Positions 1-10,100 of a stretch of DNA of 64,000 nucleotides are shown here, piece after piece. The notes below the pieces were generated by a model. The model ran no database searches and was not told the origin of the DNA. It saw only the letters and a program-made list of their open reading frames with translations. The DNA comes from Actinomadura mexicana. Lineage in GTDB: Bacteria > Actinomycetota > Actinomycetes > Streptosporangiales > Streptosporangiaceae. The stretch covers positions 124,001-188,000 of the forward strand of contig NZ_FZNP01000014.1 of NCBI RefSeq assembly GCF_900188105.1, read 5' to 3'. How positions within the stretch are numbered: position 1 is the first letter of the stretch; each line of letters starts with the position of its first letter. Position numbers and translations under genes: made by a program.

Positions 1-822
1 GCCTACGCCGACCGGGCCGCCGCGGTGAAGCGGGCCGTCAACGATCAGCTGTGGGACGAGAAGGCCGGTGCGTACCGCCTGTCCCGGGAGATCCCTGGCG
101 CCTACCCGCAGGACGGCAACGTCACCGCCGTCCTCACGGGCATCGCCGGCGGCGACCGCGCCAAGCGGGCCCTCGCCTACCTGCGCGCCCGCAACTGGAC
201 GGACATCGGCTCGCTCACCGTCTCCCAGTCCACCCCCAACGCCGCCCTCCCGCCGTTCTACGCGCCGCTGCCGAGCGGGTTCGAGGCCGACGCCCGGCTG
301 GAGACCGGCGACGCGTCCGGCCTGGAGCTGATCCGCCGCTTCTGGGGCCACCAGCTCGAGCAGGACCCGGGGTCCACCTTCTGGGAGCACCTGCAGCCCG
401 ACGGCACGCCCAACCTGAAGCAGTTCTCCAGCCTGGCGCACGGCTGGGCCGCGCAGCCGACCGTCACCCTCAGCACCCGGGTCCTCGGGGTGCGGCCCGC
501 GGCCCCGGGGTACGAGTCCTGGTCCGTGGTCCCCTTCACCGGGGACCTGACGTGGGCCGAGGGCACGGTCCCGACCCCGCACGGCGACATCGCCGCGTCC
601 TGGCGCAGGACCGGCCGCGGCTTCCAGTTGACGGTCACCGCCCCGCGCGGCACGCACGGCCGCCTCGCCGTCCCGATCACCCCGTCCACCCGCCGGGTCA
701 CCCTCGACGGCCGGACGGTCTGGGCGGGCGGCAGGGCCACCGCGCCCGGCGTGTCCGGCGACGGCGGCCACGTCTACGTGGACGGGGCGTCCGCCGGGCG
801 CCACACCCTCACGGCCCGTTAG
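1..822 (+). CDS. Alpha-L-rhamnosidase-like glycosidase (GH78 type), C-terminal part, cut by the window start
   Basis: The reading frame is open from base 1 and gives 273 residues up to TAG at 820-822; the N-terminus lies outside the window. The sequence covers the end of an (alpha/alpha)6 barrel followed by a C-terminal beta domain. It aligns well by eye with the complete gene at 19060-21117: both have WDE..AGAY, a GSTFWE motif (Glu codon at 385-387), S.LAH.WA and a following V.P....L..A.G...TP.G segment. In GH78 enzymes a Glu in a W-E motif of this region is the usual general-base candidate, but the catalytic role here is inferred. The stop codon overlaps the ribosome binding site of the next gene, so the two are probably co-transcribed. 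The family assignment rests on the paralogue, hence moderate confidence in the exact substrate. Confidence 0.8.
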   Translation, partial: AYADRAAAVKRAVNDQLWDEKAGAYRLSREIPGAYPQDGNVTAVLTGIAGGDRAKRALAYLRARNWTDIGSLTVSQSTPNAALPPFYAPLPSGFEADARLETGDASGLELIRRFWGHQLEQDPGSTFWEHLQPDGTPNLKQFSSLAHGWAAQPTVTLSTRVLGVRPAAPGYESWSVVPFTGDLTWAEGTVPTPHGDIAASWRRTGRGFQLTVTAPRGTHGRLAVPITPSTRRVTLDGRTVWAGGRATAPGVSGDGGHVYVDGASAGRHTLTAR

Positions 823-835
823 GAGAGGACAAGCA

Positions 836-2251
836 ATGGCAGACACCACAGCGCCGCCGGTGAAGGTCGGCCTCGTCGCCGGCGGGCTCGGCGCCTACTG
901 GCCGCAGTTCCCCGACCTGCTCCCGCAGCTCAAGCGGTCCGCGGAACGCGTCTCGGAGCGGATGCGCGGGCTCGGCGCCGAGGTCGTCGACGTCGGCTTC
1001 ATCTCCGACGCGCAGGAGGGCGCGGCCGCGGCCGAGCGGCTGCGGGCCGCGGGCTGCGACATCATCGTCGGCTTCCTCACCACCTACATGACCGCGACGA
1101 TGCTGGTCCCGGTGGCGCAGCGGGCGGACGCGCCCGTCCTGCTGATCAACCTGCAGCCGACCGAGTCGATGGACCACGCCACCTTCGACACCGGGCAGTG
1201 GCTCGCCTACTGCGGCGCCTGCCCGCTGCCGGAGATGGCGAACGCGTTCGCGCGCTGCGGCGTCCCGTTCCGCTCGGTGTCGGGCTACCTGGAGGACGAG
1301 CGCGCCTGGGCGCGGATCGGCCGCTGGGTGCGCGCCGCCGGGGTCCGCGCGGCGCTGCGGCGGGGCCGGCACGGGCTGATGGGCCACCTGTACCCGGGCA
1401 TGCTCGACGTCTCCACCGACCTCACGCTCGTCAGCGCCAACTTCGGCGGGCACGTCGAGGTGCTGGAGTTCGACGACCTGCGGGTCCGGGTCGAGAAGGT
1501 CACCGATGCCGAGACGGCCGCCAAGAAGGCCGAGGCGGAGAAGATCTTCGAGCTGGACGCGTCCGTGGACGACGGCGACCTGACCTGGGCGGCCCGCGTC
1601 TCGGTCGGCCTCGACCGCCTCGTCGAGGACTTCGGGCTCGACAGCCTCGCCTACTACCACCGCGGCCTGGACGGCGAGGTGCACGAGCGGCTCGGCGCCG
1701 GGATGATCCTCGGCGCGTCGCTGCTCACCGCGCGCGGGATCCCGGCGGCGGGGGAGTACGAGCTGCGCACCTCCCTGGCGATGCTGGTCGCCGACCGGCT
1801 CGGCGCGGGCGGCTCCTTCACCGAACTGCAGGCGCTGGACTTCCAGCGCGGCCACGTCGAGATGGGCCACGACGGGCCCGCGCACCTGGCGATCAGCGCC
1901 CGCCGCCCGCTGCTGCGCGGCCTCGGCGTCTACCACGGCAAGCGCGGCTACGGCGTGTCCGTCGAGTTCGACGTCAGGCACGGCCCGGTCACCGCGATCG
2001 GGATCATCCAGCGCCGCGACGGCCGGTTCGCGCTCGCCGCGTCCGAGGGCGAGACCGTGGACGGGCCGCTGCTGCGGATCGGCAACACCACCTCCCGCGT
2101 CGACTTCGGCTGCGATCCCGGCGAGTGGACCGACGCGTGGTCGGCCACCGGAATCTCCCACCACTGGGCTCTCGGCACGGGCCACCGCGTCGCCGACCTG
2201 AAGGCCCTCGCCGACCTCCTGGAGATCGAACTGGTCCACGTGAACCCCTGA
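836..2251 (+). CDS. L-arabinose/L-fucose isomerase-family protein
   Basis: This 471-aa protein has no signal peptide and should be cytoplasmic. Its layout is that of the AraA-type ketol isomerases: an N-terminal Rossmann-like half (LVAGGLGAYWPQF near residue 15, FLTTYM near 80, then Q-PTE) and a C-terminal barrel. The metal-ligand candidates of AraA appear in order: Glu in AAGEYEL, Glu in FTEL, His in EMGHDGPAH and a late His in ISHHWALG. The start ATG has GGAGAGG six bases upstream, inside the previous gene's stop context. The classical rhamnose route uses RhaA, a different fold. Here an AraA-family enzyme is embedded between rhamnosidases, so it may isomerise a sugar released from the same glycan (L-arabinose, L-fucose or L-rhamnose). 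The substrate cannot be decided from sequence. Confidence 0.82.
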   Translation: MADTTAPPVKVGLVAGGLGAYWPQFPDLLPQLKRSAERVSERMRGLGAEVVDVGFISDAQEGAAAAERLRAAGCDIIVGFLTTYMTATMLVPVAQRADAPVLLINLQPTESMDHATFDTGQWLAYCGACPLPEMANAFARCGVPFRSVSGYLEDERAWARIGRWVRAAGVRAALRRGRHGLMGHLYPGMLDVSTDLTLVSANFGGHVEVLEFDDLRVRVEKVTDAETAAKKAEAEKIFELDASVDDGDLTWAARVSVGLDRLVEDFGLDSLAYYHRGLDGEVHERLGAGMILGASLLTARGIPAAGEYELRTSLAMLVADRLGAGGSFTELQALDFQRGHVEMGHDGPAHLAISARRPLLRGLGVYHGKRGYGVSVEFDVRHGPVTAIGIIQRRDGRFALAASEGETVDGPLLRIGNTTSRVDFGCDPGEWTDAWSATGISHHWALGTGHRVADLKALADLLEIELVHVNP

Positions 2252-2315
2252 CGGAACCCTCACGGCGCGACGCCGCCACCCCCCACCCCCGCGCAGTTCC
2301 GAAGGATGTCCCGTC

Positions 2316-5300
2316 ATGCCCGAAATCCCCCCAAGACGCGGTGCCGCATGCGGTGTCGCCCTCTGCCTCTCGCTCACCGCCGTCACCGCCCTTCCCGCCC
2401 GCGCGGACGCCTCCGGGCTCCGCGCCACCGGGCTGCGGACCGACGCGCTCGACGACCCCGTCGGCATCGACGACACGACCCCCACCCTGAGCTGGCGCCT
2501 GTCGGCCCCGGGCCGCGGCTCCGCCCAGGCCGCCTACCAGGTCGTCGCGGCGACGTCCCGGGACCGGCTCGGCCGCGCCGACCTCTGGGACTCCGGCAGG
2601 GTCTCCTCCGGCGCCGCCGACGCGGTCTACCGGGGCACGGCGCTCACCTCCCGCCGCCAGGTGTGGTGGCGGGTCCGGGTCTGGGACGGCTCGGGGCACG
2701 CCTCGGGCTGGAGCACCCCCGCCCGGTTCGAGACGGGCCTGCTCGCCAAGGACGACTGGTCCGCCAAGTGGATCGGCGACGAGCGCTGGCTGAACCGGGC
2801 GCCGACTCCCGCCACCGTCGCGCTGCCCGCCGGGACCAGGGCCCGCCATCTGCGGCTGGACGTGACGAAGCTGGGCCTGCCGGTCAAGGAGGGCGGCTCG
2901 CTGCTGTCGCGGCTCCAGCTCGCCGAGATCGAGGCGCTCGACCCGTCCGGGGCGAACGTGGCGAAGGGCGCGAAGGTCACCGCGTCCGAGGTCCGCGAGT
3001 ACCCCGGCAAGTGGATGCCCGAGTTCGTCACCGACGGGTCCCTCACCACGCAGAAGGCGCCGTTCGGGTACACCAGCCCGGCCTACGGCTCGCAGGACCC
3101 CGGCCACCACCTCTGGTTGCAGCTCGACCTCGGCGCCGTGAGGGACCTCGCAACGGTCAAGCTGTACCCGCGCACGGACCTGATGACGAGCGACGGCGAG
3201 ACGCCGAACTTCCCCGTCGACTACACGCTGCGGACCGCGGAGTCGGCGGACGGCCCGTTCACCACGGCCAAGACCGTCACCGGCCAGGAGCCCCCGCCCG
3301 CCTACCAGACGGACCTGCCCCGGCTGCCCCTGCTCGCCCGGCAGTTCTCGCTGAAGGACAAGGTGCGGTCCGCGCGGCTCTACATCACCGCGCTCGGCAT
3401 CTACGACGCCACCGTCAACGGCCGCCCGGTGAGCGACGCCGTCCTCGAACCGCCGAACACCGACTACCGCAAACGCGCCGAGTACGCGGCCTACGACGTC
3501 ACGAAGCTGCTGCGGCGCGGCGGCAACGCGATCGGCGTCCGGCTCGGCAACGGCACCTACAACGTCACGTCCACCAGCGACCGCTACACCAAGTACGTCG
3601 GGGCGCAGGGCGCGCCGAAGCTGCTCGCCCAACTGGAGGTCACGCTCGCGGACGGGACGACCGCCCGGGTCGCGACCGACTCGTCCTGGCGCACCGACCT
3701 CGGCCCGACCACGTTCACGCACTGGTACGGCGGTGAGGACGAGGACGCCCGCCTCGCCCGCGAGGGCTGGGACGAGCCGTCGGCGGACCTGGCGTCCTGG
3801 CGCCCGGCGGCCGAGGCGCCCGATCCCGGCATCGCGCTCACCGCGCGCATGTCACCCGCGATCGTGCCCGTCGGCCGCCGCAGGACCGTGAAGGTCACAC
3901 AGCCGGAGAAGGGCACCTACGTCTTCGACCTCGGAGAGAACGTCGCGGGCTGGCCGCAGATCCGGGTCCGCGGTCCGCGCGGAACGGAGCTGGCGCTGAG
4001 GCCGGGGGAGCGGCTCGGCGCGGACGGCCTCGTCGAGCAGGGCACGATGATCGCGGGCGGCGCGCGGCGGCCCCCGATCGAGGACCACTACACCCTCGCC
4101 GGTGAGGGCACCGAGACCTGGCATCCCCGCTTCGTCTACCACGGTTTCCGCTACCTCCAGGTGGCGGGCCTGCCGTCCGCGCCGGACGCGGACGCCGTGT
4201 CGGCCGTCGTGCTGCGCGCGGGCAACGCCTCCGCCGGATCGTTCGAGAGCTCCGACCTGCTGCTGAACGGCATCCACACGATCATCGACCGGTCGATCCA
4301 GGGCAACATGTTCAGCATCCTCACCGACTGCCCCGACCGGGAGAAGCTCGGCTGGCTGGAGGAGACCCAGCTCGTCCAGGGGTCCGTCACCCGCAACTAC
4401 GACGTCGCGGCCTACTACCCGGCGCTGCTGCGCAACATGGCCGAGGCGCAGACCTCCGACGGGCTCGTCCCCGACATCGCGCCCGAGTACGTCCAGTTCT
4501 CCGGCGGCGTCCGCGACGACCCCAACTGGGGCAGCGCCATCATCCTGGCCGCCTGGCAGCACTACCGCACCTACGGCGACACCCGCCCGCTGCGCGACTT
4601 CTACCCCAACATGCAGCGATACCTGGACTACCTGACCTCCAAGGCGAAGGGGAACCTGCTCGACTACGGCCTCGGCGACTGGGCCGCCGTCGACAAGACC
4701 ACGCCTCGCGGGATCGCCGCGACCTACGGCTACCAGCGCAGCGCCGCCGCGCTCGCCTCCGTCGCCGGGCTGCTCGGCAAGGACGACGACGCCGCCCGCT
4801 ACCGCAAGCTCGCGGGCGACATCGCGGGCGCCTTCAACGCCGAGTACCTGGACGAGGCCGGGCACACCTACGGTTCGGGAAGCCAGGCGGGGGACGCGTT
4901 CGCGCTCGACCTCGGCATCGTCCCGCAGGCGCAGCGGCAGGCCGTCCTCGACCACCTCGTCGCCTCCGTCAAGGGCAAGGGGTACCACCTCACGGTCGGT
5001 GAGATCGCCCTGCCCGCGCTGTTCCGGGTGCTGTCGGCGGCCGGGCGCGACGACGTCATCCTCACCGTCGCGCAGCAGGTCACCGACCCCGGCTACGGCT
5101 ACCAGGTCGTGCACGGCGCGACCGCGCTCACCGAGTACTGGGACGGCCCGACCGGCTACGGGTCCCAGAACCACTTCATGCTCGGCGCGATCGACGAGTG
5201 GTTCGGCGCCGGACTCGCCGGGATCGGCCAGGCCGGCGACTCGGTCGCGTTCGGCGAGCTCGTGGTCCGGCCCGCCGTCGTCGGCGACCTGACCCGCGCC

Positions 5301-6278
5301 TCCTCCGACTACCGCACGCCGCGCGGCACGGTCTCCAGCGCGTGGCGCCGCTCCGGGCACGACCTGCGGCTCGACGTGACCGTCCCGCCGGGCGCCCCCG
5401 CGCGCGTGGAGGTGCCGCTGCTCGGCGCGTCCGGCGCCAAGGCCCCGGCGGGCGCCCGGTCCCTCGGCGTCCAGGACGGGCGGGCCGTGTACGAGGTCGG
5501 ATCCGGGTCCTGGACGTTCACCGTCCGCACCCCCGGCTCCGTGCGGCAGGACCGGACCCAGCTCGCCGTCGAACCCCCGTTCGGCGCCGACATCCCCGTC
5601 ATCGACAGCGAGTCCTCCAAGGCCGCGTTCCGCGTCACCAACCTTGAGCGGCACGCCGTCACCGTCCCGGTGAAGGCGGCCGCGACGGACGGCTTCACCG
5701 CCGCCGCCGCGGGACGGGTCACGGTCCCCGCGGGCGGCTCCACCGAGGTCCCGGTCAAGATCGGCCGCACCGGCGGCGCGACGGACGGCACCGTCACCCT
5801 CACCGTCGACGACGAGAGCGTCCAAGCGCCGGTGCGCGTCACCGGCGATCTGGTGCGCGTCGCCGAGATGTCGGCCTCCAGCACCCACAGCGGCTCGTCG
5901 CCCGCGTGGACCAACGACGGCGGCACCGGCTCAGGCGCCTGGCTGAACGGCGTCGGCGGCTGGAACGACGACACCGCCGGGGACTTCCCCGACGCCCTCA
6001 CCGCCACCTGGGACGAGCCGCGCCGCGTCGGCCGCGTGAAGGTCTTCACGCTCGACGACCCGGCGCACCCGGCCGCCAAGACCGGCATCCGCGACTTCGA
6101 CGTCCAGGCCCGGGTGGACGGGACGTGGACGACGGTCGCGACCGTCACCGGCAGCACCGCCGGGACGGTCGAGAAGACCTTCGCGCCCGTCCGGGCGTCG
6201 GCGCTCCGGCTCCTCGTCCACGACTCCAACGACCACAACTACAGCCGCGTCATCGAGCTGGAGGGCTACGCCGCATGA
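2316..6278 (+). CDS. Secreted multidomain GH78 alpha-L-rhamnosidase with F5/8C domains
   Basis: This 1320-aa exported enzyme should remove terminal L-rhamnose from a polysaccharide. Residues 1-31 form a signal peptide (RRG then a hydrophobic core, cleavage near ARADA). A Bac_rhamnosid_N-type beta domain follows, with LSWRL and WDSGRV motifs. A discoidin/F5-8C insertion lies near 165-330. The catalytic barrel has TDCPDREKLGWLEE (Asp at about 671, candidate acid cluster) and ALTEYWDG (Glu at about 940, candidate base). The tail contains a NEW3-like segment (VTVPAGGSTEVPVKI) and a second F5/8C-like domain. The length is large even for GH78. A GAAGGA ribosome site precedes the ATG. The gene overlaps the next by ATGA, so translation is probably coupled. 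The closest relative in the window is the gene at 21204-24395, which shares the inserted discoidin domain but lacks the C-terminal extension. Confidence 0.9.
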   Translation: MPEIPPRRGAACGVALCLSLTAVTALPARADASGLRATGLRTDALDDPVGIDDTTPTLSWRLSAPGRGSAQAAYQVVAATSRDRLGRADLWDSGRVSSGAADAVYRGTALTSRRQVWWRVRVWDGSGHASGWSTPARFETGLLAKDDWSAKWIGDERWLNRAPTPATVALPAGTRARHLRLDVTKLGLPVKEGGSLLSRLQLAEIEALDPSGANVAKGAKVTASEVREYPGKWMPEFVTDGSLTTQKAPFGYTSPAYGSQDPGHHLWLQLDLGAVRDLATVKLYPRTDLMTSDGETPNFPVDYTLRTAESADGPFTTAKTVTGQEPPPAYQTDLPRLPLLARQFSLKDKVRSARLYITALGIYDATVNGRPVSDAVLEPPNTDYRKRAEYAAYDVTKLLRRGGNAIGVRLGNGTYNVTSTSDRYTKYVGAQGAPKLLAQLEVTLADGTTARVATDSSWRTDLGPTTFTHWYGGEDEDARLAREGWDEPSADLASWRPAAEAPDPGIALTARMSPAIVPVGRRRTVKVTQPEKGTYVFDLGENVAGWPQIRVRGPRGTELALRPGERLGADGLVEQGTMIAGGARRPPIEDHYTLAGEGTETWHPRFVYHGFRYLQVAGLPSAPDADAVSAVVLRAGNASAGSFESSDLLLNGIHTIIDRSIQGNMFSILTDCPDREKLGWLEETQLVQGSVTRNYDVAAYYPALLRNMAEAQTSDGLVPDIAPEYVQFSGGVRDDPNWGSAIILAAWQHYRTYGDTRPLRDFYPNMQRYLDYLTSKAKGNLLDYGLGDWAAVDKTTPRGIAATYGYQRSAAALASVAGLLGKDDDAARYRKLAGDIAGAFNAEYLDEAGHTYGSGSQAGDAFALDLGIVPQAQRQAVLDHLVASVKGKGYHLTVGEIALPALFRVLSAAGRDDVILTVAQQVTDPGYGYQVVHGATALTEYWDGPTGYGSQNHFMLGAIDEWFGAGLAGIGQAGDSVAFGELVVRPAVVGDLTRASSDYRTPRGTVSSAWRRSGHDLRLDVTVPPGAPARVEVPLLGASGAKAPAGARSLGVQDGRAVYEVGSGSWTFTVRTPGSVRQDRTQLAVEPPFGADIPVIDSESSKAAFRVTNLERHAVTVPVKAAATDGFTAAAAGRVTVPAGGSTEVPVKIGRTGGATDGTVTLTVDDESVQAPVRVTGDLVRVAEMSASSTHSGSSPAWTNDGGTGSGAWLNGVGGWNDDTAGDFPDALTATWDEPRRVGRVKVFTLDDPAHPAAKTGIRDFDVQARVDGTWTTVATVTGSTAGTVEKTFAPVRASALRLLVHDSNDHNYSRVIELEGYAA

Positions 6279-9200
6279 CTCACTCCAAGGCACGGCTGGT
6301 CGCGTTGCCGGCGGCCGGGCTCCTGGCCCTGTCCGGACTCGCGATCGCCGGCGCGGCCGAGGCCGCTCCGCCGTCCGGGCCGGACGTCCCGGCCCTGACC
6401 CGCGCGACCTTCGCCGACCCCCCGGCGTCCGTGCGGCCCAAGTACCGCTGGTGGCAGCCGCTGGCCCATACCGACGACAAGGAACTGGCCGACGAGCTCG
6501 AACAGATCAGGAAGGCGGGCGGCGGCGGAGCCGAGGTCGCCCCGTTCAGCGTCGAGGGCGCCGGCAACAACTCCCCGGAGTTCCTGAAGACCTACGGCTG
6601 GGGCACCCCGCTGTGGGCGCAGAAGACCCGGACGATGCTGGCCGCGGCCAAGGCGAGGGGGCTCGGCCTGGACTTCACCATCGGCCCGCGCTGGCCCGCG
6701 ACCGTTCCCACCGTGAACGACGTCAACGATCCGAGCGCGCAGCAGCAGGTCGTCTTCTCCCACGAGTTCCGCAAGGGCGGCACCAGCAGGTCCGGTGCGC
6801 TGCCGGCCAACTTCAACGTCGCGCCGCCCGCCGGCGCGAAGAAGACGCTCATCGCCGCGCTCGTCGCCAGGTGCTCCGACGCGGCCTGCGCCACCTCCGG
6901 CGGCCCGCGGATGCTGGATCGCGCCGGCGTCACCGACGTCACCTCGAAGGTGGACGCGCAGGGCGGCCTCACGGTCGACTTCCCCGGCGACGACAAGAGC
7001 ACCTACGCGCTGATCGCCTTCTACCAGGCGCCCAGCGGGCAGTCCCTGTCCGGCTACACCGCGACCGGCACCAACTACGCCCTGGACCCGTTCAGCGAGG
7101 CCGGAGCGAAGGCGACCACGGACTTCTACGACGAGCACATCCTCACCCCCGACGTGCGGAAGCTGCTCGCGCAGATGGGCGAGAGCGACCTGTTCGAGGA
7201 CTCGCTCGAACTGGGCACCACCCAGAAGTGGACGTCCGAGCTGGTCGACCAGTGGACGAAGCGGCGCGGCTACTCCCCGGTCGAGGTGCTCCCCGCCCTC
7301 GCCGGCGCCGGCGACCAGGGCATCACCGACCGGCCGTTCTTCGACTTCGGCGGCGGCGTCGGCGCCCGGGTCCGCACCGACTACCGGCAGACCCTCAGCG
7401 ACCTCTACATCCGCAACCGGCTCGACGTGCTGCGCGAGTGGGCGCACGAGCACCACATCAGCACCCGCATCCAGCCCTACGGCATCCCGGTGGACGTCGC
7501 GGAGGCCGCCTCGCACGTCGACGTGCCCGAGGGCGAGTCACTGGCGTTCGGGCAGTCGGTCGGGGCCTACAGCAACGTGCAGGACTACCGGGTCGTCGCG
7601 ACCGGCGCGCACGTGTCCGGGCAGCCGGTGGTGTCCGACGAGTGCTGCGCCTTCTCCGGCTCGGTATGGGGCTCGACGGCGGGCGCCGGATCGGACGCCT
7701 CCAACCTGCAGGCGGTCTACCGGGGCCTCGCCGGCGGCGTGAACCAGGTCGTCTGGCACGGCTTCCCGTACCTGAGCAGGGGGCCCGCGGGCGCCGGGCC
7801 GCAGTCGGCCTGGCCCGGCATGACCTACGGCGGCAACACCTCCTACTCGGAGGCGTTCGGCGACAAGGGCGGCCCGAACTGGACCGACTACCGCGCGGTC
7901 AACGACAACCTGGCCCGGATGCAGCTCGTGCTGCGGCAGGGCAAGCCCCGGTTCGACCTGGCCGTGTACTGGCAGGACTTCGGCATGAACGGCACCGGCA
8001 CCACCGGGAGCGGGTCGAACAAGCTGATCCAGAGCTCCTCGGCGCTGGCATCGGCCGGATACACCTACGAGTACCTCAGCCCGGCGCTGCTCCGGCGCAA
8101 GGACGCCTCCTTCTCCCGGGGTGCCCTGTTCGGTGACCGCTCCGCCTACCACGCGGTGCTCCTGAACGACCAGAAGACGATGCCGGTGGACGCCGCGGAG
8201 AAGCTGCTGCGGCTGGCGCGCCAGGGACTGCCCGTCGTCATCGTCGGGGAAGTGCCGAGCGCGGTGCCCGGCAACGGCGACGCCGCGCGGCAGGACGCGC
8301 GGCTGAGGTCGGTGGTCTCCGACCTCCTCCGGCAGCGCGGCGTGGTGCGGGTGGCGAGCGAGGCGGACGCGCCGGACGCGCTGCGGCGCCTGCGCGTCAC
8401 GCCGGCCGCCACGCCGCACGACGGCTCGGGCGCGATCCTCGACGTGCGCCGCCAGGCGGGCTCCACCGACTACTACTACCTGTACAACCAGACGAACACC
8501 GCGACCGCGCAGAAGGTCACCCTGACCGGCGACGGCGTCCCCTACCGGCTGGACACCTGGACCGGCAAGATCACCCCGATCAGCGACTACACGTCCGGTC
8601 ACGGCACCGTCACCGTCCCGGTCCGGCTGGCCGGGAACGACGCCACGGTCATCGCGGTCACGCCGCGGCACGACTCCACCTTCACGGGCCGCCCGCCCAG
8701 CCCTCGCCCGCCGGGTGGACAGCGTGCGGCGGCCGTCCCGCAGCCGGTGAGGCTCGACGAGTGGTCGCTGTCGGTGGACTCCTGGGGCCCCGGGCCCTCC
8801 GGCAGGCCCGGTGACACCGCGCACAAGGTGCTCGGGCCGGTCACGGTGAAGGCCGGGGCGGACGGCGCGCTGCCCGCCTGGTCGGCGATCACCAAGGCCA
8901 ACGGCCACCCCGTGGACCTCGCGGACGCCTCGGGCGTGGGCACCTACACCGCGCACGTCACCCTGGACGACGGCTGGAAGGGCATCGACAGGACCGCGCT
9001 CGACCTCGGGACACCGGTGGACACCGTCCGCGTGAACGTCAACGGGCACGACCTTCCGCCGCTGAACCAGGCGGACCTGCGGCACGTCGAGGTGGGCCGG
9101 TACCTGCGGCCCGGGGACAACACGATCACCGTGCGGGTCGCCTCCACGCTGCTCAACGCGGTCCGCGCCGCGCCCGGTACCGGGGCCTCGTCGCGGGCGC

Positions 9201-9997
9201 CGATGGACTACGGGCTGTTCGGCCCCGCCACCCTCACCCCGTCCGGCGGCGACCGGCCGGTGCTGGCCGTGGAGGCCCTCGAACCGGAGCTGCCGCTGGC
9301 GGACGGCGGCTACAACCGCGCGACCGTGCTGGTCACCAACGCCTCCGGGCGCGCGGCGAACGTGACGGTCGCCGCGTCCGCCGCCGAGGGGATCAGCGCC
9401 CAGCCGGAGCGGGGCCGCGTCACGGTGCCCGCCGGCGGCTCGGTGACGGTCCCCGTCGGGCTGCGCGACAAGGGGATCGCGTCCGGCGCGAGCACCCTGA
9501 AGGTGACCGCGCGCAGCGACGCCGGGCCGTCCGCCGCCGCGGCGGTGACCCTGCGGCACTCCGGTGACCTCGCCCTCAACCCGGGCGGCACGCCGTTCCC
9601 GCGGGTGGTCGCCGACGCCGGCCAGGACCGGTACCCGGCCAAGCTCGCCGTGGACGGCTCGCCGAGCACGTTCTGGGTGTCGTGGGGCCGCGCCGCCGGC
9701 CAGGGACCGACCCCCGCCGACCCGGTGCGCTACGGCGTCGACTTCGGCGCGCCGGTCGAGTTCGGCTCGGTCGTCGTGGGCGGGCGCTCCAACTACGGGC
9801 CGCGCGACTACGGCGTCCAGGTCTCCTCGGACGGCCGGACGTGGCGCACCGTGGCCACCGCCACGGACACGCCGAAGGAGGGCGGGACGACGGCCTTCGC
9901 CAAGGTCAGCGCCCGCTACGTGCGCCTGGACATCACCAGGAGCTGGGACGGCGTCGGCGCGAACGTCCAGATGAGCGGGTTCTCCGTACGGCCGTAG
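6275..9997 (+). CDS. Secreted GH106-like alpha-L-rhamnosidase with NEW3 and F5/8C tail
   Basis: The 1240-aa protein starts at the ATG of the ATGA overlap with the preceding gene; the frame is open further upstream but that part overlaps the GH78 coding sequence. Residues 1-29 are a Sec-type signal (LLALSGLAIAGAAEA). The catalytic part shows the GH106 pattern: RPKYRWWQP, GGGGAEV, LDFTIGPRWPA, then FEDSLEL (Glu near 308 and 312) with W and RRGY downstream, and HVDVPEGESLAFG. After the barrel come a jelly-roll sugar-binding domain, a NEW3-like domain (near 990-1070) and a C-terminal F5/8C domain with PVEFGSVVVGG and ARYVRLDITRSW. GH106 enzymes known from pectin RG-II breakdown remove alpha-L-rhamnose. 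The specificity here is inferred from family and context. A shorter paralogue lies at 16022-18967. Confidence 0.83.
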   Translation: MTHSKARLVALPAAGLLALSGLAIAGAAEAAPPSGPDVPALTRATFADPPASVRPKYRWWQPLAHTDDKELADELEQIRKAGGGGAEVAPFSVEGAGNNSPEFLKTYGWGTPLWAQKTRTMLAAAKARGLGLDFTIGPRWPATVPTVNDVNDPSAQQQVVFSHEFRKGGTSRSGALPANFNVAPPAGAKKTLIAALVARCSDAACATSGGPRMLDRAGVTDVTSKVDAQGGLTVDFPGDDKSTYALIAFYQAPSGQSLSGYTATGTNYALDPFSEAGAKATTDFYDEHILTPDVRKLLAQMGESDLFEDSLELGTTQKWTSELVDQWTKRRGYSPVEVLPALAGAGDQGITDRPFFDFGGGVGARVRTDYRQTLSDLYIRNRLDVLREWAHEHHISTRIQPYGIPVDVAEAASHVDVPEGESLAFGQSVGAYSNVQDYRVVATGAHVSGQPVVSDECCAFSGSVWGSTAGAGSDASNLQAVYRGLAGGVNQVVWHGFPYLSRGPAGAGPQSAWPGMTYGGNTSYSEAFGDKGGPNWTDYRAVNDNLARMQLVLRQGKPRFDLAVYWQDFGMNGTGTTGSGSNKLIQSSSALASAGYTYEYLSPALLRRKDASFSRGALFGDRSAYHAVLLNDQKTMPVDAAEKLLRLARQGLPVVIVGEVPSAVPGNGDAARQDARLRSVVSDLLRQRGVVRVASEADAPDALRRLRVTPAATPHDGSGAILDVRRQAGSTDYYYLYNQTNTATAQKVTLTGDGVPYRLDTWTGKITPISDYTSGHGTVTVPVRLAGNDATVIAVTPRHDSTFTGRPPSPRPPGGQRAAAVPQPVRLDEWSLSVDSWGPGPSGRPGDTAHKVLGPVTVKAGADGALPAWSAITKANGHPVDLADASGVGTYTAHVTLDDGWKGIDRTALDLGTPVDTVRVNVNGHDLPPLNQADLRHVEVGRYLRPGDNTITVRVASTLLNAVRAAPGTGASSRAPMDYGLFGPATLTPSGGDRPVLAVEALEPELPLADGGYNRATVLVTNASGRAANVTVAASAAEGISAQPERGRVTVPAGGSVTVPVGLRDKGIASGASTLKVTARSDAGPSAAAAVTLRHSGDLALNPGGTPFPRVVADAGQDRYPAKLAVDGSPSTFWVSWGRAAGQGPTPADPVRYGVDFGAPVEFGSVVVGGRSNYGPRDYGVQVSSDGRTWRTVATATDTPKEGGTTAFAKVSARYVRLDITRSWDGVGANVQMSGFSVRP

Positions 9998-10003
9998 GCC
10001 GGA

Positions 10004-10052
10004 AGGGCCGGGGCGGACGACGCCCAAGGCGGGCACGGTCCGCCCCGGCCCT
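10004..10052 (+). terminator. Perfect 14-bp hairpin, likely transcription terminator
   Basis: The arms AGGGCCGGGGCGGA (10004-10017) and its exact reverse complement (10039-10052) are separated by 21 bases. The loop holds a small secondary GCCC/GGGC pairing. The hairpin sits 6 bases after the stop of the GH106-like gene and before the next gene's ribosome site. There is no T-run, which is common for actinomycete terminators. Confidence 0.7.
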
Positions 10053-10100
10053 GCCCGGCGGGTTCTGCAAGTCGCAGCAACGAACTGGAGGTTGCTTCTC

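Noticed and set aside
10092..10100. TTG at 10092 as start of the GH78 gene
   Set aside because: The GGAGG site ends at 10091, directly against this TTG, whereas GTG 10101 has correct spacing and starts the signal peptide cleanly.
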